From Bacteroidetes bacterium UBA4414 (GTDB lineage Bacteria > Bacteroidota > Bacteroidia > Chitinophagales > Chitinophagaceae), in NCBI GenBank assembly GCA_002389765.1, contig DGQM01000019.1, positions 2,268-66,267 on the forward strand: a stretch of DNA of 64,000 nt. Reading direction: 5' to 3'. Position 1 is the stretch's first letter, and each line of letters begins with the position of its first letter. The notes under the pieces are model-generated. The model did no database searches and was not told the DNA's origin. It saw nothing but the letters and a program-made list of their open reading frames with translations. Below, in pieces: positions 1 through 9,482 of this stretch. The position numbers and the translations under genes are program-made.

Positions 1-135
1 CTGCCGGCATTGTTTAGAGAAGTGGTAAAGAACATAGAAAAATACAATACTCCTACGGAACAGCAGAAAAGAATTACTTACGCTCAAGAGCATTCTTACG
101 TAAGCAACTTACAAAAAATCGCATCTTATCTTTAG
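1..135 (+). CDS. C-terminal end of an unidentified gene, probably a glycosyltransferase (partial)
   Basis: An open frame enters from the left edge and gives 44 residues before a TAG at 133-135. The fragment is charged and helical, with an ending like AQEHSYVSNLQKIASYL. Such tails are common in GT-B glycosyltransferases, and the gene lies directly upstream of two glycosyltransferases in the same orientation. Its stop shares one base with the GTG start of the next gene, so the two are probably translationally coupled. No catalytic part is visible, so the family is inferred from context only. Confidence 0.5.
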   Translation: MPALFREVVKNIEKYNTPTEQQKRITYAQEHSYVSNLQKIASYL

Positions 136-1382
136 TGAGCCCGACTGCAGGTAAGAAAGTATTGTTAGTAACTAATGTCAATCTGGCATGCAACCCCCGA
201 TGCCATAAAGAAGTGAAAGCATTGGTAGGTAACGGATATAGTGTATCCGTCATGAAGTTTGATATCAGGAATTGGTCTGTAGATTATGAGAGTGCCATTG
301 AGTCTTCTTTGCCACAAGTGAAGTGGATAAAGCTTGACACGGGTACTGAATCAAAACTACGGTGGATTGCAGCATCTGTAGTCAGTAAGCTTGCGGGTAG
401 CCTAAAGAAATTTCTGGATAATAATATCGCACTGACTTCTTATAGTCTTGACAAAAGAAGTTGGTTGTTAAGTAATAAGTTGCAAAAAATTGCACAGCAA
501 TACGATTTATTGATAGCGCATAATCCTGGTGCATTTTATCCTGTATATAATGCAGCAACAAAAGCATCTGTACCCTATGCAATAGATGTAGAAGATTATC
601 ATCCCGGAGAATATACGGATGCACTGTTGCGGCAGAGTACTAAGCAGCTAATGCAGGAAACCCTAAAGAGCGCGGCTTATATTTCTGCAGCATCACCGCT
701 GATTCTTGAGCATACAATAAAAGATGTGGAAGGCATTGTCCCCAAATCGTTAGTAATAAACAATGTATTCCCGATTGAGTTGCAACCAACTTTTCAAGAG
801 TTGCCTATAAATGATGGAGAGCCGATAAAACTGGTGTGGTTTTCTCAAAATGTAGGACTAGACAGAGGGCTGGATGATGTTGTAAATGCAATGAACATTG
901 TAGCAGACTTTCCGATGCAATTAACCCTTATCGGAAATTGCTCAGAAGATATAAAGCTTTCAATAGCATCCGTTCTCAATAATACTAAGCATACAATAAT
1001 ATTTAAATCGCCACTGCCCGAGCAACAACTGATGCAGGAAGTTGCACAACACCATATAGGCTTGGCATTAGAAGCCAGCCCCAATCTAAACAGGCGAATT
1101 TGCCTCACCAACAAACTATTTACATACCTGCTTTGTGGTAATGCTATTATAGCCTCGGATACAGAAGCTCAGGTGCAATTTATGGAGAAGCATGGCGCTA
1201 TTGGTGAAATATATTCGTCTGGTAATGCATCACAACTGGCGGCACTTATCAGTAATTACTATACGGATAGAAGGCAGCTACAGGCCAGCAGACTAAATGC
1301 ATACAGACTTGCTGGCGAAGAAATGAATTGGGACAAGGAACAGGCTGTCTTTCTTGCAGCGGTAAATAGAGCAATTGCTTGA
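135..1382 (+). CDS. Glycosyltransferase, GT-B fold (GT4-like)
   Basis: The 415-residue product is probably a cytoplasmic or membrane-associated glycosyltransferase adding a sugar to a polysaccharide repeat unit. It opens with a Rossmann-like strand (KKVLLVTN, about residues 7-14) and a HKEVKAL helix. The second half carries the donor-domain pattern (KLVWFSQNVGLDRGLDD near 233-249, then TLIGNCSED) and a region around LTNKLFTYLLCGNAIIASD typical of family 4 C-terminal lobes. The start is GTG, overlapping the preceding TAG by one base. No ATG lies between it and the first strand, so GTG is needed. Donor and acceptor cannot be read from the sequence. Confidence 0.75.
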   Translation: MSPTAGKKVLLVTNVNLACNPRCHKEVKALVGNGYSVSVMKFDIRNWSVDYESAIESSLPQVKWIKLDTGTESKLRWIAASVVSKLAGSLKKFLDNNIALTSYSLDKRSWLLSNKLQKIAQQYDLLIAHNPGAFYPVYNAATKASVPYAIDVEDYHPGEYTDALLRQSTKQLMQETLKSAAYISAASPLILEHTIKDVEGIVPKSLVINNVFPIELQPTFQELPINDGEPIKLVWFSQNVGLDRGLDDVVNAMNIVADFPMQLTLIGNCSEDIKLSIASVLNNTKHTIIFKSPLPEQQLMQEVAQHHIGLALEASPNLNRRICLTNKLFTYLLCGNAIIASDTEAQVQFMEKHGAIGEIYSSGNASQLAALISNYYTDRRQLQASRLNAYRLAGEEMNWDKEQAVFLAAVNRAIA

Positions 1383-2638
1383 AAAAGATATTGATCATAT
1401 CGCCACATTTTCCACCATCTAATCTTGCTGCGGTGCATAGGTCACGCTTGTTTGCACAACACCTGCCGTCTATGGGCTGGGATCCGATTGTGCTGATGAT
1501 AGATGAGAAATATTATGAAGAGAAGCTGGATCGCAATCTTGAAAAACTGGTACCGGCAAATCTGAAAATAGAAAAAGCGGAAGCTTTCAATGTGACAACG
1601 CCAAGGTTAATTGGCGATATTGGTATGCGAGGATTCTTTCAGCTTTATAAGAAAGCAAAGCAAATCGTTCGTAGAGATAAGATTGATTTTGTGTACATAC
1701 CTATACCATCATTCTATGTTGCATTGCTGGGCCGTTGGCTGCATGCAAGTACAGGGGTGAAGTATGGCATAGATTACATAGACCCTTGGGTACACGAATT
1801 TCCAGGTGCAGGACTGAGGTATAGGCTTAGCGAAACTGTTGCGAAGTTTCTGGAACCGATAGCTGTTAAAAAAGCATCGTTGATAACCGGTGTTGCAGAA
1901 GGTTATTACAAAGGTGTGCATGAAAGGAATCCACACTTGTTGCAGTCTTGTGTTTTTGCAGCCATGCCTTACGGTGGCGAAAAAGAAGACCACAATAAAG
2001 TTGCACAGTTGCATAGCAAGCCTTACTTGTTTGCCAAGTCAACAAAGACACAATTGGTGTACGCAGGTGCAATGCTCCCCAAAGCTTACGGACCGCTTGA
2101 GGCTATTTTTAAGGCAATTAGTTCTGCAAGAGATAAGTATCAAAATATAGAATTTCATTTTATTGGTACTGGCAAAATGCCTAACGATCCTGAAGGGTAT
2201 AATATAAAACCACTTGCCGAAAAATATGGTTTGTGGCAAACTGTAGTTTTTGAATATCCGGCGCGCATCCCTTATATGGATGTATTAGTGCATCTGGATG
2301 CAGCGGATGGTGTTTTTATATTGGGCAGTACAGAGCCGCACTATACACCATCAAAAGTATATCAGGCAGTATTGTCTGCAAGGCCTATACTTGCAGTGTT
2401 GCATGGAGAGTCAACAGCATTCAAGGTGATAAATAATACAAAGGCCGGTATAGCATATCCGATATTGCCTGATAATATAGATAAGATATTAACAGACTTT
2501 AATCTGCTGATAGAAAACTATATGCAATTTATGCAGCATTTTCAGCCATCACAGGTAGATACAAAAGCATTCGACCAATACAGTGCCAAAGCCGTAACAC
2601 AGATATTGGTAAATGCACTGAATAAAATTTGTGCATAA
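1379..2638 (+). CDS. Glycosyltransferase, GT-B fold
   Basis: A 419-residue glycosyltransferase. The N-terminus KKILIISPHFPPSN is the hallmark first strand and loop of family 4 enzymes. The C-terminal half has QLVYAGAMLPKAYGPLEA and a donor-site stretch near residues 310-330 (GVFILGSTEPHYTPSKVYQA). It starts at TTG (1379) in a 4-base TTGA overlap with the upstream stop. The first beta strand begins at residue 2, so a later start would destroy the fold. It belongs to the same tightly packed polysaccharide operon. Substrate is unknown. Confidence 0.8.
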   Translation: MKKILIISPHFPPSNLAAVHRSRLFAQHLPSMGWDPIVLMIDEKYYEEKLDRNLEKLVPANLKIEKAEAFNVTTPRLIGDIGMRGFFQLYKKAKQIVRRDKIDFVYIPIPSFYVALLGRWLHASTGVKYGIDYIDPWVHEFPGAGLRYRLSETVAKFLEPIAVKKASLITGVAEGYYKGVHERNPHLLQSCVFAAMPYGGEKEDHNKVAQLHSKPYLFAKSTKTQLVYAGAMLPKAYGPLEAIFKAISSARDKYQNIEFHFIGTGKMPNDPEGYNIKPLAEKYGLWQTVVFEYPARIPYMDVLVHLDAADGVFILGSTEPHYTPSKVYQAVLSARPILAVLHGESTAFKVINNTKAGIAYPILPDNIDKILTDFNLLIENYMQFMQHFQPSQVDTKAFDQYSAKAVTQILVNALNKICA

Positions 2639-3464
2639 CGTGTTTGAACAATTAGGATTTGGAGGAGCGTCACTTTCCAGTATGTCATCACAACATGCTG
2701 TAAATACACTTCTGGATATTGCATACCAAAACGGTGTTAAACATTTTGATACGGCACCGTTGTATGGTCGTGGTTATTCTGAATGGATTATAGGTAGTTT
2801 TATACGTAATAAACGCCAACATGTTACTATTACCACAAAGTTTGGGTTAGGTAATGTCGAAACAGGAAAACTGCCTCCGGTATTGGCACTGCCGCTTAAC
2901 TATTGGAATAAAAAATTGAGAGGAATCAAAATGCCCGCATCCGGTGTTTACGAGCCCAATCTATTATCGTTTCGCGCCATTAGTAAACAAGATGTAGAAA
3001 GTAGTTTGAAAAGAAGTCTTAAAAGATTGGACACCGACTATATCGATTACTATTTATTGCACGAGGGGCGCCCATCTTTTATACAAGATGACGCCATGCA
3101 TTATCTGATGGATATGAAGCAGAAAGGGGTTGTGAGAAATATTGGCATAGCCACAGATGTGTTTAATGTAAATGCTTGTACTAAGGAAGAGATAAATCTG
3201 GTAGATGTTTTGCAGTATAGCTATGATGCTACATTGGCAAATAGTATAAAGATGCAATACCCTAATAAGATACACATACTACACAGTTGCATCAATAATA
3301 TTGGAAACGAGCAGTTTCCGACAGAAGTAACTGATGCAGATAAAGCAGGCTATAAGCTTGCAAAATGTGCTAAAGAAAATATTGGCGGAAAAGTATTGTT
3401 CTCTACCCGTAGAAGACAAATACTAACAAAAAACTTAGCAGCATATAAAAACTACATTCAATAG
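2631..3464 (+). CDS. Aldo/keto reductase family protein
   Basis: A 277-residue TIM-barrel NAD(P)H-dependent oxidoreductase. The aldo/keto reductase tetrad can be placed: D and Y in HFDTAPLYGRGYSE (about residues 38-51), K in TTKFGLG and H in DYYLLHEG. The start is GTG at 2631, overlapping the upstream stop by 8 bases; a second GTG at 2640 is an alternative, and no ATG is near. It sits between glycosyltransferases and a GMC oxidoreductase, which suggests it reduces or interconverts a sugar or sugar-derived intermediate of the locus. That role is inference; the family call is secure. Confidence 0.85.
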   Translation: MHNVFEQLGFGGASLSSMSSQHAVNTLLDIAYQNGVKHFDTAPLYGRGYSEWIIGSFIRNKRQHVTITTKFGLGNVETGKLPPVLALPLNYWNKKLRGIKMPASGVYEPNLLSFRAISKQDVESSLKRSLKRLDTDYIDYYLLHEGRPSFIQDDAMHYLMDMKQKGVVRNIGIATDVFNVNACTKEEINLVDVLQYSYDATLANSIKMQYPNKIHILHSCINNIGNEQFPTEVTDADKAGYKLAKCAKENIGGKVLFSTRRRQILTKNLAAYKNYIQ

Positions 3465-5014
3465 TGCCTTATACAGATTGTAATATTGGCTTCCCGAATA
3501 TTGAAAGAGGAGACTATGATTATGCCATCATAGGCTCTGGAGCTGCGGGTATTTTGTTAGCAATTAAGCTAATAGAAAAAGGCAAACGTGTATTGATGAT
3601 TGAGGCGGGGCATTTTGATGAAGACGCCGAGCGCCAATCACTTAATAAAATATTACAAACAGGTAAGGAACTCGAAAGTGCTGTTAGCGGACGTAAACGT
3701 GCGGTGGGAGGTACTACTATTGCATGGGGCGGCCAATCATTGCCATTCTATCCTATAGATTTCAGTAAAAGAGACTGGGTAGAGAACAGCGGCTGGCCGT
3801 TGCCAATAGAAGAGGTACAGCCATATTATAACGAGGCTAATCGCTTTATGGGTGTTGATGAAGCAGACTATGAAGACGATGTGCTACGTATGTTGGGTAT
3901 GAAGAAGCAGCCATTCAATAGAGATGAGCTATGGTATCATTTCTCTAAATGGGCGCCTGAACCTAATTTTAAAAAGATATACCATACTACGTTGGAACGT
4001 AACGTTACAGTATTATATAATGCTGTTGCAACACGTATAAACGTAAATGAGGATAAACTGGCAGATAATATAGAGCTTGCCAACTTCAATGGTGATAAAA
4101 CTGCAATACCTATTAATAATGTATTAATTGCTACAGGTTCTATAGAAGCATCGCGTTTACTGCTTGCCAGCGATGCACAAGTGGCTGGTGGATTGGGTAA
4201 CCAATCGGGCTGGTTGGGTAAATGCTTTATGGAGCATCCATGTATAGAAATTGGTGTTGTATCCTCCTCAAATCAATACAAACTTCAAAAAGCATTCAAC
4301 ACGCATTTATATAAAAAACGAAAGTATTCCGTTCGCATCAGCCTTGCAGAAAAAGCACAACGTGAAAAGCGAGTGCTTAATGCTTCAATGGGCATTATGT
4401 TCGACTATAATGATGGACGCATTGATCCTTATGTAGAAGTGAGAAAATATCTGCATGAAAAAAAGATCAATTCTATTCCATCGCTATTTGCAAATACAGG
4501 GGCCTACCTGCTGTCTGCAAAAGCATTGGTTTTTGATAAACTGATATACAAACACAAAGCCCGCGCGCGTGCCGTAGTGATGATGGAACAAGAGCCGCTG
4601 AAGGAAAGCGCTATTACATTATCGAATGAAATGGATGCTATAGGTATGCGCAAAGCATCGCTAAACTGGCAAATAAGCCATAAAACTTGGGATACGGTTG
4701 TGTATGCATCCGGTGTATTTAAAAAAGAGTTGAAACGGTTAGGTTTCGGAAACTTAGAGATTCATAACTACATCAATGCCAATAATGCTGATTGGGAAAA
4801 ACATCTTACAGATGTGAATCATCACATGGGTGGCACACGTATGAGCAGCACTGCTGATAATGGGGTCGTGTCAACAGACTTACAGGTATGGGGACATCCA
4901 AATATATATGTATGCAGCTGCGCTGTCTTCCCTACAGTATCACATTCTAATCCAACACTAACTATGATGGCACTTTGCATCAGGTTGGTAAATAAATTAA
5001 CTGTAAAAAATTAA
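3464..5014 (+). CDS. GMC-family FAD-dependent oxidoreductase
   Basis: A 516-residue flavoprotein. Residues about 17-47 form the FAD-binding dinucleotide fold (YDYAIIGSGAAGILLAIKL and an acidic strand end at MIEAGH). RAVGGTTIAWGGQS near residue 80 is the GMC signature region. The C-terminus has HHMGGTRM and a closing NPTLTMMALCIRLVN, as in the GMC C-terminal domain, with H in VNHHMG and N in SHSNPTL as candidate active-site residues. The start is GTG, overlapping the TAG of the aldo/keto reductase gene by one base. The pair probably performs linked redox steps on a sugar or polyol; the substrate is not deducible. Confidence 0.85.
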   Translation: MPYTDCNIGFPNIERGDYDYAIIGSGAAGILLAIKLIEKGKRVLMIEAGHFDEDAERQSLNKILQTGKELESAVSGRKRAVGGTTIAWGGQSLPFYPIDFSKRDWVENSGWPLPIEEVQPYYNEANRFMGVDEADYEDDVLRMLGMKKQPFNRDELWYHFSKWAPEPNFKKIYHTTLERNVTVLYNAVATRINVNEDKLADNIELANFNGDKTAIPINNVLIATGSIEASRLLLASDAQVAGGLGNQSGWLGKCFMEHPCIEIGVVSSSNQYKLQKAFNTHLYKKRKYSVRISLAEKAQREKRVLNASMGIMFDYNDGRIDPYVEVRKYLHEKKINSIPSLFANTGAYLLSAKALVFDKLIYKHKARARAVVMMEQEPLKESAITLSNEMDAIGMRKASLNWQISHKTWDTVVYASGVFKKELKRLGFGNLEIHNYINANNADWEKHLTDVNHHMGGTRMSSTADNGVVSTDLQVWGHPNIYVCSCAVFPTVSHSNPTLTMMALCIRLVNKLTVKN

Positions 5015-5023
5015 CTGTACTAT

Positions 5024-5776
5024 ATGAGTCAGGCCAATAATATCCAAACCGAGTACGAACAATGGCACAAGGATTATAATAAGAATATCCTAGCTATAGA
5101 TAAACTGAATATGATGAAATGGCACAATACTGTGCTTAGTTTTCTCGATAAAGATTTATCTGGCAAAAAAATGCTGGAAGTAGGTTGTGGTAATGGAGAC
5201 TTCTCCAATTATCTGGCGTTAAATAATAATGCAGATATTCTTGGTCTTGACTTTTCTACAGAAAGTATTAAGATAGCCAATCAGAAGAAAGAAGTATTTG
5301 GTGCAAAGACATCATCATTTATGGTGGGTGATGCACAGAATATTTCTTTGCCCGATAATAGCTTCGATATCATTGTATCGTGCGAGTGCCTGGAGCATAT
5401 TCCTGTACCGCAAAAAATGGTGTCAGAAATATTCAGGTTGCTAAAGCCGGGAGGAATGGTAGTACTTACCACAGAAAACTATTTTAACGCCTATGCATAC
5501 CATAGAGTATACCTGAAAATATTAGGACGTCCTTTCGATTCAGGTTCCGGTGTACAGCCTTTGGAGAATTTCTTCTTCTTTTGGCAGGTTGCAGGTATGT
5601 TCCGCAAAGCAGGGTTTAAAAATACAAAGACAGTAAGCGGCGAATATGTAATGTTGCTGTTGCCGGGTACAGATCCTAAAACATTTACGATAGACGAAGT
5701 CAGAAGTCCTTTGGCGAAAAAAATCATGAAACCATTTGGTAGGCGAATGACCTACTATGCTACCAAGCCTCTTTAA
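5024..5776 (+). CDS. Class I SAM-dependent methyltransferase
   Basis: A 250-residue methyltransferase. Motif I is MLEVGCGNGDFSNYLA (about residues 47-62). The acidic post-strand ILGLDFS follows, then VGDAQNISLPDNSFDIIVSCECLEHI, which is motif II/III of the Methyltransf_11 type, and LLKPGGMVVLTT. It starts at ATG nine bases after the GMC gene, in the same operon. It is likely to methylate a sugar or lipid-linked intermediate, or to cap the glycan. The acceptor is unknown. Confidence 0.85.
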   Translation: MSQANNIQTEYEQWHKDYNKNILAIDKLNMMKWHNTVLSFLDKDLSGKKMLEVGCGNGDFSNYLALNNNADILGLDFSTESIKIANQKKEVFGAKTSSFMVGDAQNISLPDNSFDIIVSCECLEHIPVPQKMVSEIFRLLKPGGMVVLTTENYFNAYAYHRVYLKILGRPFDSGSGVQPLENFFFFWQVAGMFRKAGFKNTKTVSGEYVMLLLPGTDPKTFTIDEVRSPLAKKIMKPFGRRMTYYATKPL

Positions 5777-5782
5777 TACTAA

Positions 5783-6877
5783 ATGAATATTCTCTGCTTT
5801 CTTAGTGGTAATATTTTGTCCGGTAAAGAATTTGTAGCCTTGGATGTAATTCGGGGTTGGCAAGCAGCAGGGCATAATGTAGTGGTAGCATTCGTTGGCT
5901 GGCACGATGGTAAGTTTCAACAACAGTTGCAAGCAATGCATGTACCTACACATCCCATCAAACTGGGATGGTATTATCTAAGACAATGGAAGTGGTCGTT
6001 AGATTCATTGGTAAATTACTTGCCTGCCATTTCGCAGTTTCGCAAATTGCAAAAGGAATTTAAGCCCGATGTGATATATATGGATAGCTATAGGCAAATC
6101 ATTTTGTTGAAGCCATTCCTGAAGAAAAAAGTCATCTTTCATGTACACGATCCGCACGCATTTAGCAAAAAAGAAGCAAAGATGATACAACTGGCCGACG
6201 CTGCTGTAAATAAATACGTAGCAGTGTCTGGCTTTATAAAACAAGACCTTATAGCAAGTGGTGCACAGGCTAATAAAGTACACGTTGTATACAATGGTAC
6301 AAACCTGCCTCCTGATTTTACCAAAGTATATATGCCTGATGGGGTATTGAGAATTGGAATTGTCGGACAAATACTCGAACGAAAAGGACATGAAGATGTA
6401 TTGGAAGCTTGCGCACAGTTGATGGGAAAACTGCCTTTCAAATTGTTGATATATGGGAAAGGTGATGATGTATATATACAGAAGTTGAAAAAAGTAATAG
6501 CCCAAAAACAATTAACTGATTTTATCGAGTGGAAAGGTTTTGAGGCAGATAAATTGAAAGTTTATAACAGCATAGATGTAGTAGTTGCCGCAACCCGCAA
6601 CGACGAGCCGTTTGCATTAGTAGCATTAGAAGCCGGTGCATACAAAGTACCTATAGTTGCTACACGTTCCGGTGGATTTGTTGAAAGCATTGTTGATGGT
6701 GAAACAGGCTTCATTGTAGAGAAAACTAACCCGGCAATGATACAGGACAAGCTGCAATATCTATATAATACAAATAGCCTGCTTAGCAGAATGGGTACTG
6801 CAGCGTTTAATAATATTAAATCAAATTTCTCGCTGGCTGCCATGCATGCAGGGATGAACAAAATAATTACAGCATAG
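5783..6877 (+). CDS. Glycosyltransferase family 4 protein
   Basis: A 364-residue GT-B enzyme. The C-terminal lobe is clear: GIVGQILERKGHEDVLEA (about 190-207), LLIYGKGDD, and the nucleotide-sugar site NDEPFALVALEAGAYKVPIVA around residues 270-290 with the E-x7-E arrangement of family 4. The N-terminus MNILCFLSGNILSGKEF replaces the usual glycine-rich loop but keeps the first strand. It starts six bases after the methyltransferase stop and ends four bases before the next gene. Confidence 0.85.
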   Translation: MNILCFLSGNILSGKEFVALDVIRGWQAAGHNVVVAFVGWHDGKFQQQLQAMHVPTHPIKLGWYYLRQWKWSLDSLVNYLPAISQFRKLQKEFKPDVIYMDSYRQIILLKPFLKKKVIFHVHDPHAFSKKEAKMIQLADAAVNKYVAVSGFIKQDLIASGAQANKVHVVYNGTNLPPDFTKVYMPDGVLRIGIVGQILERKGHEDVLEACAQLMGKLPFKLLIYGKGDDVYIQKLKKVIAQKQLTDFIEWKGFEADKLKVYNSIDVVVAATRNDEPFALVALEAGAYKVPIVATRSGGFVESIVDGETGFIVEKTNPAMIQDKLQYLYNTNSLLSRMGTAAFNNIKSNFSLAAMHAGMNKIITA

Positions 6878-6881
6878 TAAT

Positions 6882-8057
6882 ATGCGTCTTGCAATAGTTA
6901 CAACACACCCTATACAGTATAATGCTCCATGGTTCAGGCTATTAGCACAGCAACAAGGTGTTGAGTTGAAGGTTTTTTATACATGGGAAGCTTCGCAAAC
7001 AATAGCCAAGTACGACCCTGGTTTTGGTCGTGTTATAGAATGGGATATTCCATTATTAGATGGATATGAATACACGTTTGTGAAAAACGTATCTAAGAAT
7101 CAGGGATCACACCATTTTAAAGGAATAGATAACCCGACACTAAAAACAGAAATAGAAAATTGGGGTGCAGAAGCAGTATTGGTATTTGGCTGGGCATATA
7201 AAAGCCATTTATCTTGCTTGCGGTATTTCAAGGGCAAAATACCGGTATTGTTCCGAGGAGACTCAACAATGTTGGATGAAACCAACGGGCTGAAAAAAAT
7301 ACTCAGACGGTTTTTCTTGAAGTATGTATATAGGCATGTAGACTTTGCATTTTATGTAGGGCGCAATAACAAGCAATACTATCTGGCACATGGGCTCAAA
7401 GAAAAGCAATTAGTGTACGTGCCACACGCTGTAGAAAATGAGCGATTTGTCGATAAGACAGGAGAATATATAGCCAAAGCAAAGCAATGGAAAACTGAAC
7501 TTGGAATAGAAGATTGTTTTGTTGTACTGTTTGCCGGAAAGTTTGAAGCTAAAAAGAATCCGCAGTATATTATTAAGTTGGCACAAAGGCTGACTGATAA
7601 AAAGATGCGTTTCGTACTTGTTGGCAACGGAGTTATGGAAGCTGATTTGAAACAAGATGCAGCAAAAGATGAGCGAATTATTTTTGTAGGATTCCAGAAT
7701 CAACAAAATATGCCAGTTGTCTATAGATTGGCAAACGTATTTGTATTACCGTCAATAGGGCCTGGCGAAACATGGGGCCTGGCGATAAATGAAGCAATGG
7801 CAAGCGGTTTGCCTGTAATCGCGTCTGATAAAACCGGAGGAGCCATAGACATGATAACCGATAATGGTATTGTAGTATCCACAAATGATGTAGAAAGTGC
7901 TGCACAGTATATCGAATCGCTATTTGTGAATGCTCATATTCAACATCAACAAAAAAAGAAATCGGAAATGCATGTACAGGCATTTTCTTTTAAGGTAATA
8001 GTAGATAATATCAGTTCGTTTTTAAAGAAAATTGAATCTGATAGAAAAGGACTTTAA
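6882..8057 (+). CDS. Glycosyltransferase family 4 protein
   Basis: A 391-residue glycosyltransferase. The N-terminus MRLAIVTTHPIQYNAPWFR is a recognisable family 4 variant (HPIQYNAPWF). The donor lobe has VVLFAGKFEAKKNPQYIIKLA (about 208-228), FVLVGNGVM, and the E-x7-E motif in GPGETWGLAINEAMASGLPV near residues 297-316. It lies in the packed polysaccharide operon and ends three bases before a polymerase-like membrane protein. Confidence 0.87.
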   Translation: MRLAIVTTHPIQYNAPWFRLLAQQQGVELKVFYTWEASQTIAKYDPGFGRVIEWDIPLLDGYEYTFVKNVSKNQGSHHFKGIDNPTLKTEIENWGAEAVLVFGWAYKSHLSCLRYFKGKIPVLFRGDSTMLDETNGLKKILRRFFLKYVYRHVDFAFYVGRNNKQYYLAHGLKEKQLVYVPHAVENERFVDKTGEYIAKAKQWKTELGIEDCFVVLFAGKFEAKKNPQYIIKLAQRLTDKKMRFVLVGNGVMEADLKQDAAKDERIIFVGFQNQQNMPVVYRLANVFVLPSIGPGETWGLAINEAMASGLPVIASDKTGGAIDMITDNGIVVSTNDVESAAQYIESLFVNAHIQHQQKKKSEMHVQAFSFKVIVDNISSFLKKIESDRKGL

Positions 8058-8060
8058 ATA

Positions 8061-9482
8061 ATGGCATTGGATTTAGAACGTAATATAACACTAGATAAAA
8101 AAGCTTCGCGCGTCATTCCGGTGATGGCGTGCTTTATTGTCTATGCTTTTTTCTCAGAATATTTGTGGCTCACTATTTTTTCAGGCTTCGTATTATTGGT
8201 TATCATTCACTCGCTGCAAAAACCATACATACCTCCTGTACTTGTATACTTATTGGGATTCCACTGGCTACAAGTCTTTTCATCAATAAACTATGCCGAC
8301 TATTTAGGCTTGCCATTAGACTTGGCGTTTGAGAGTAAAGACTCGGATTATCTGTTTTGGATCACAATGCTGCAGATAGGGGTAATGGCTGTATTTCTTT
8401 CAAGAATTTTTGATGTAAAGTTCAGACCTGATTTGCAGATGCTAAAGGATGCCGCTGCACAGATCAATATCAGAAAAGTATTATATGCGTATGGTATTGC
8501 AACATTAATATTTCCTACGCTTATTGCTGTAACATATTCAAATTCTTCTCTCAATCAGCTAGTGCAGTCTTTCGCAGTAATACGTAAAGTGTTGCTGCTT
8601 ATGCTCATTTTTATCTATTTTTTAAGGGATACAAAATATAAGAATACTATTATCATATTGGTTGTTCTTGAGTTTGTATTAAGCTTTGCATCATATTTTT
8701 CCAACTTCAAAGAGATTATCTTTTTTGTTGTTTTCGTATACCTGACAGTAAAACCCGAAATCAAGAGCAAACAAATAGTTTTGCTTATCCCTACCAGCGT
8801 GATATTGCTTAGCTTCCTTATATTCTGGTCTGGTGTAAAAGAAGGCTATCGCAACTTCCTTAATCAAGGCAACAGGCAGCAACAAGTAAACGTTAGCAAG
8901 CTGGAAGCGCTTGACTACTTGGTTGACAAATCAACGACTTTTGATGTGGATTCATTTGGGGTAGGTGCAGAAAAACTATTGCATAGGTTACAGTATATGC
9001 AACAGTACTCATCTGTATATGCGCGTGTACCGGGCTTCATCCCTTACGAAAATGGTAAGAACCTAACAAGCACTATTGAGTTTCTGACTATGCCACGATT
9101 CTTGAATCCGGGCAAGAAAATACTCGATCCTTCTACCAAAACATCATATTATACTGGTAAAAGATTTGCTAATGCAGAGCAAGGCACATCTATATCTATG
9201 GGCTATTTTTGCGACTTATATGTAGACTTTGGTCTTTGGCTGATGTTTATACCACTACTTGTTATCACGTTTATGATTGGCAAGGTTTCAAACTATATAA
9301 TCAATTCAGATAAATATAATCTCATATTCACCTATTCACTTTTTATTGGTACTATCTTGAGTTGCGGTACATTTGAGTCTGATATTATTTTCTACCTAGG
9401 TAGTGTAAGGAATTATACTGTATTTATGTTGTTAGGTAATTTCTTCCTGTTCCCGTATCTGAACAAGTACGTGAAAGCGTAG
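8061..9482 (+). CDS. Multi-spanning membrane protein, probable O-antigen/polysaccharide polymerase (Wzy-like)
   Basis: A 473-residue protein with about eleven or twelve hydrophobic segments. Examples are VIPVMACFIVYAFFSEYLW near 19-37, VLLLMLIFIYFL near 176 and LWLMFIPLLVITFMIG near 394. There is a long polar loop of roughly 130 residues between the last two clusters of helices (about 255-385). That topology, the size and its place among glycosyltransferases fit a Wzy-type repeat-unit polymerase. The family is poorly conserved in sequence, so a flippase or another membrane transferase cannot be excluded. The downstream ATG abuts its stop codon. Confidence 0.65.
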   Translation: MALDLERNITLDKKASRVIPVMACFIVYAFFSEYLWLTIFSGFVLLVIIHSLQKPYIPPVLVYLLGFHWLQVFSSINYADYLGLPLDLAFESKDSDYLFWITMLQIGVMAVFLSRIFDVKFRPDLQMLKDAAAQINIRKVLYAYGIATLIFPTLIAVTYSNSSLNQLVQSFAVIRKVLLLMLIFIYFLRDTKYKNTIIILVVLEFVLSFASYFSNFKEIIFFVVFVYLTVKPEIKSKQIVLLIPTSVILLSFLIFWSGVKEGYRNFLNQGNRQQQVNVSKLEALDYLVDKSTTFDVDSFGVGAEKLLHRLQYMQQYSSVYARVPGFIPYENGKNLTSTIEFLTMPRFLNPGKKILDPSTKTSYYTGKRFANAEQGTSISMGYFCDLYVDFGLWLMFIPLLVITFMIGKVSNYIINSDKYNLIFTYSLFIGTILSCGTFESDIIFYLGSVRNYTVFMLLGNFFLFPYLNKYVKA

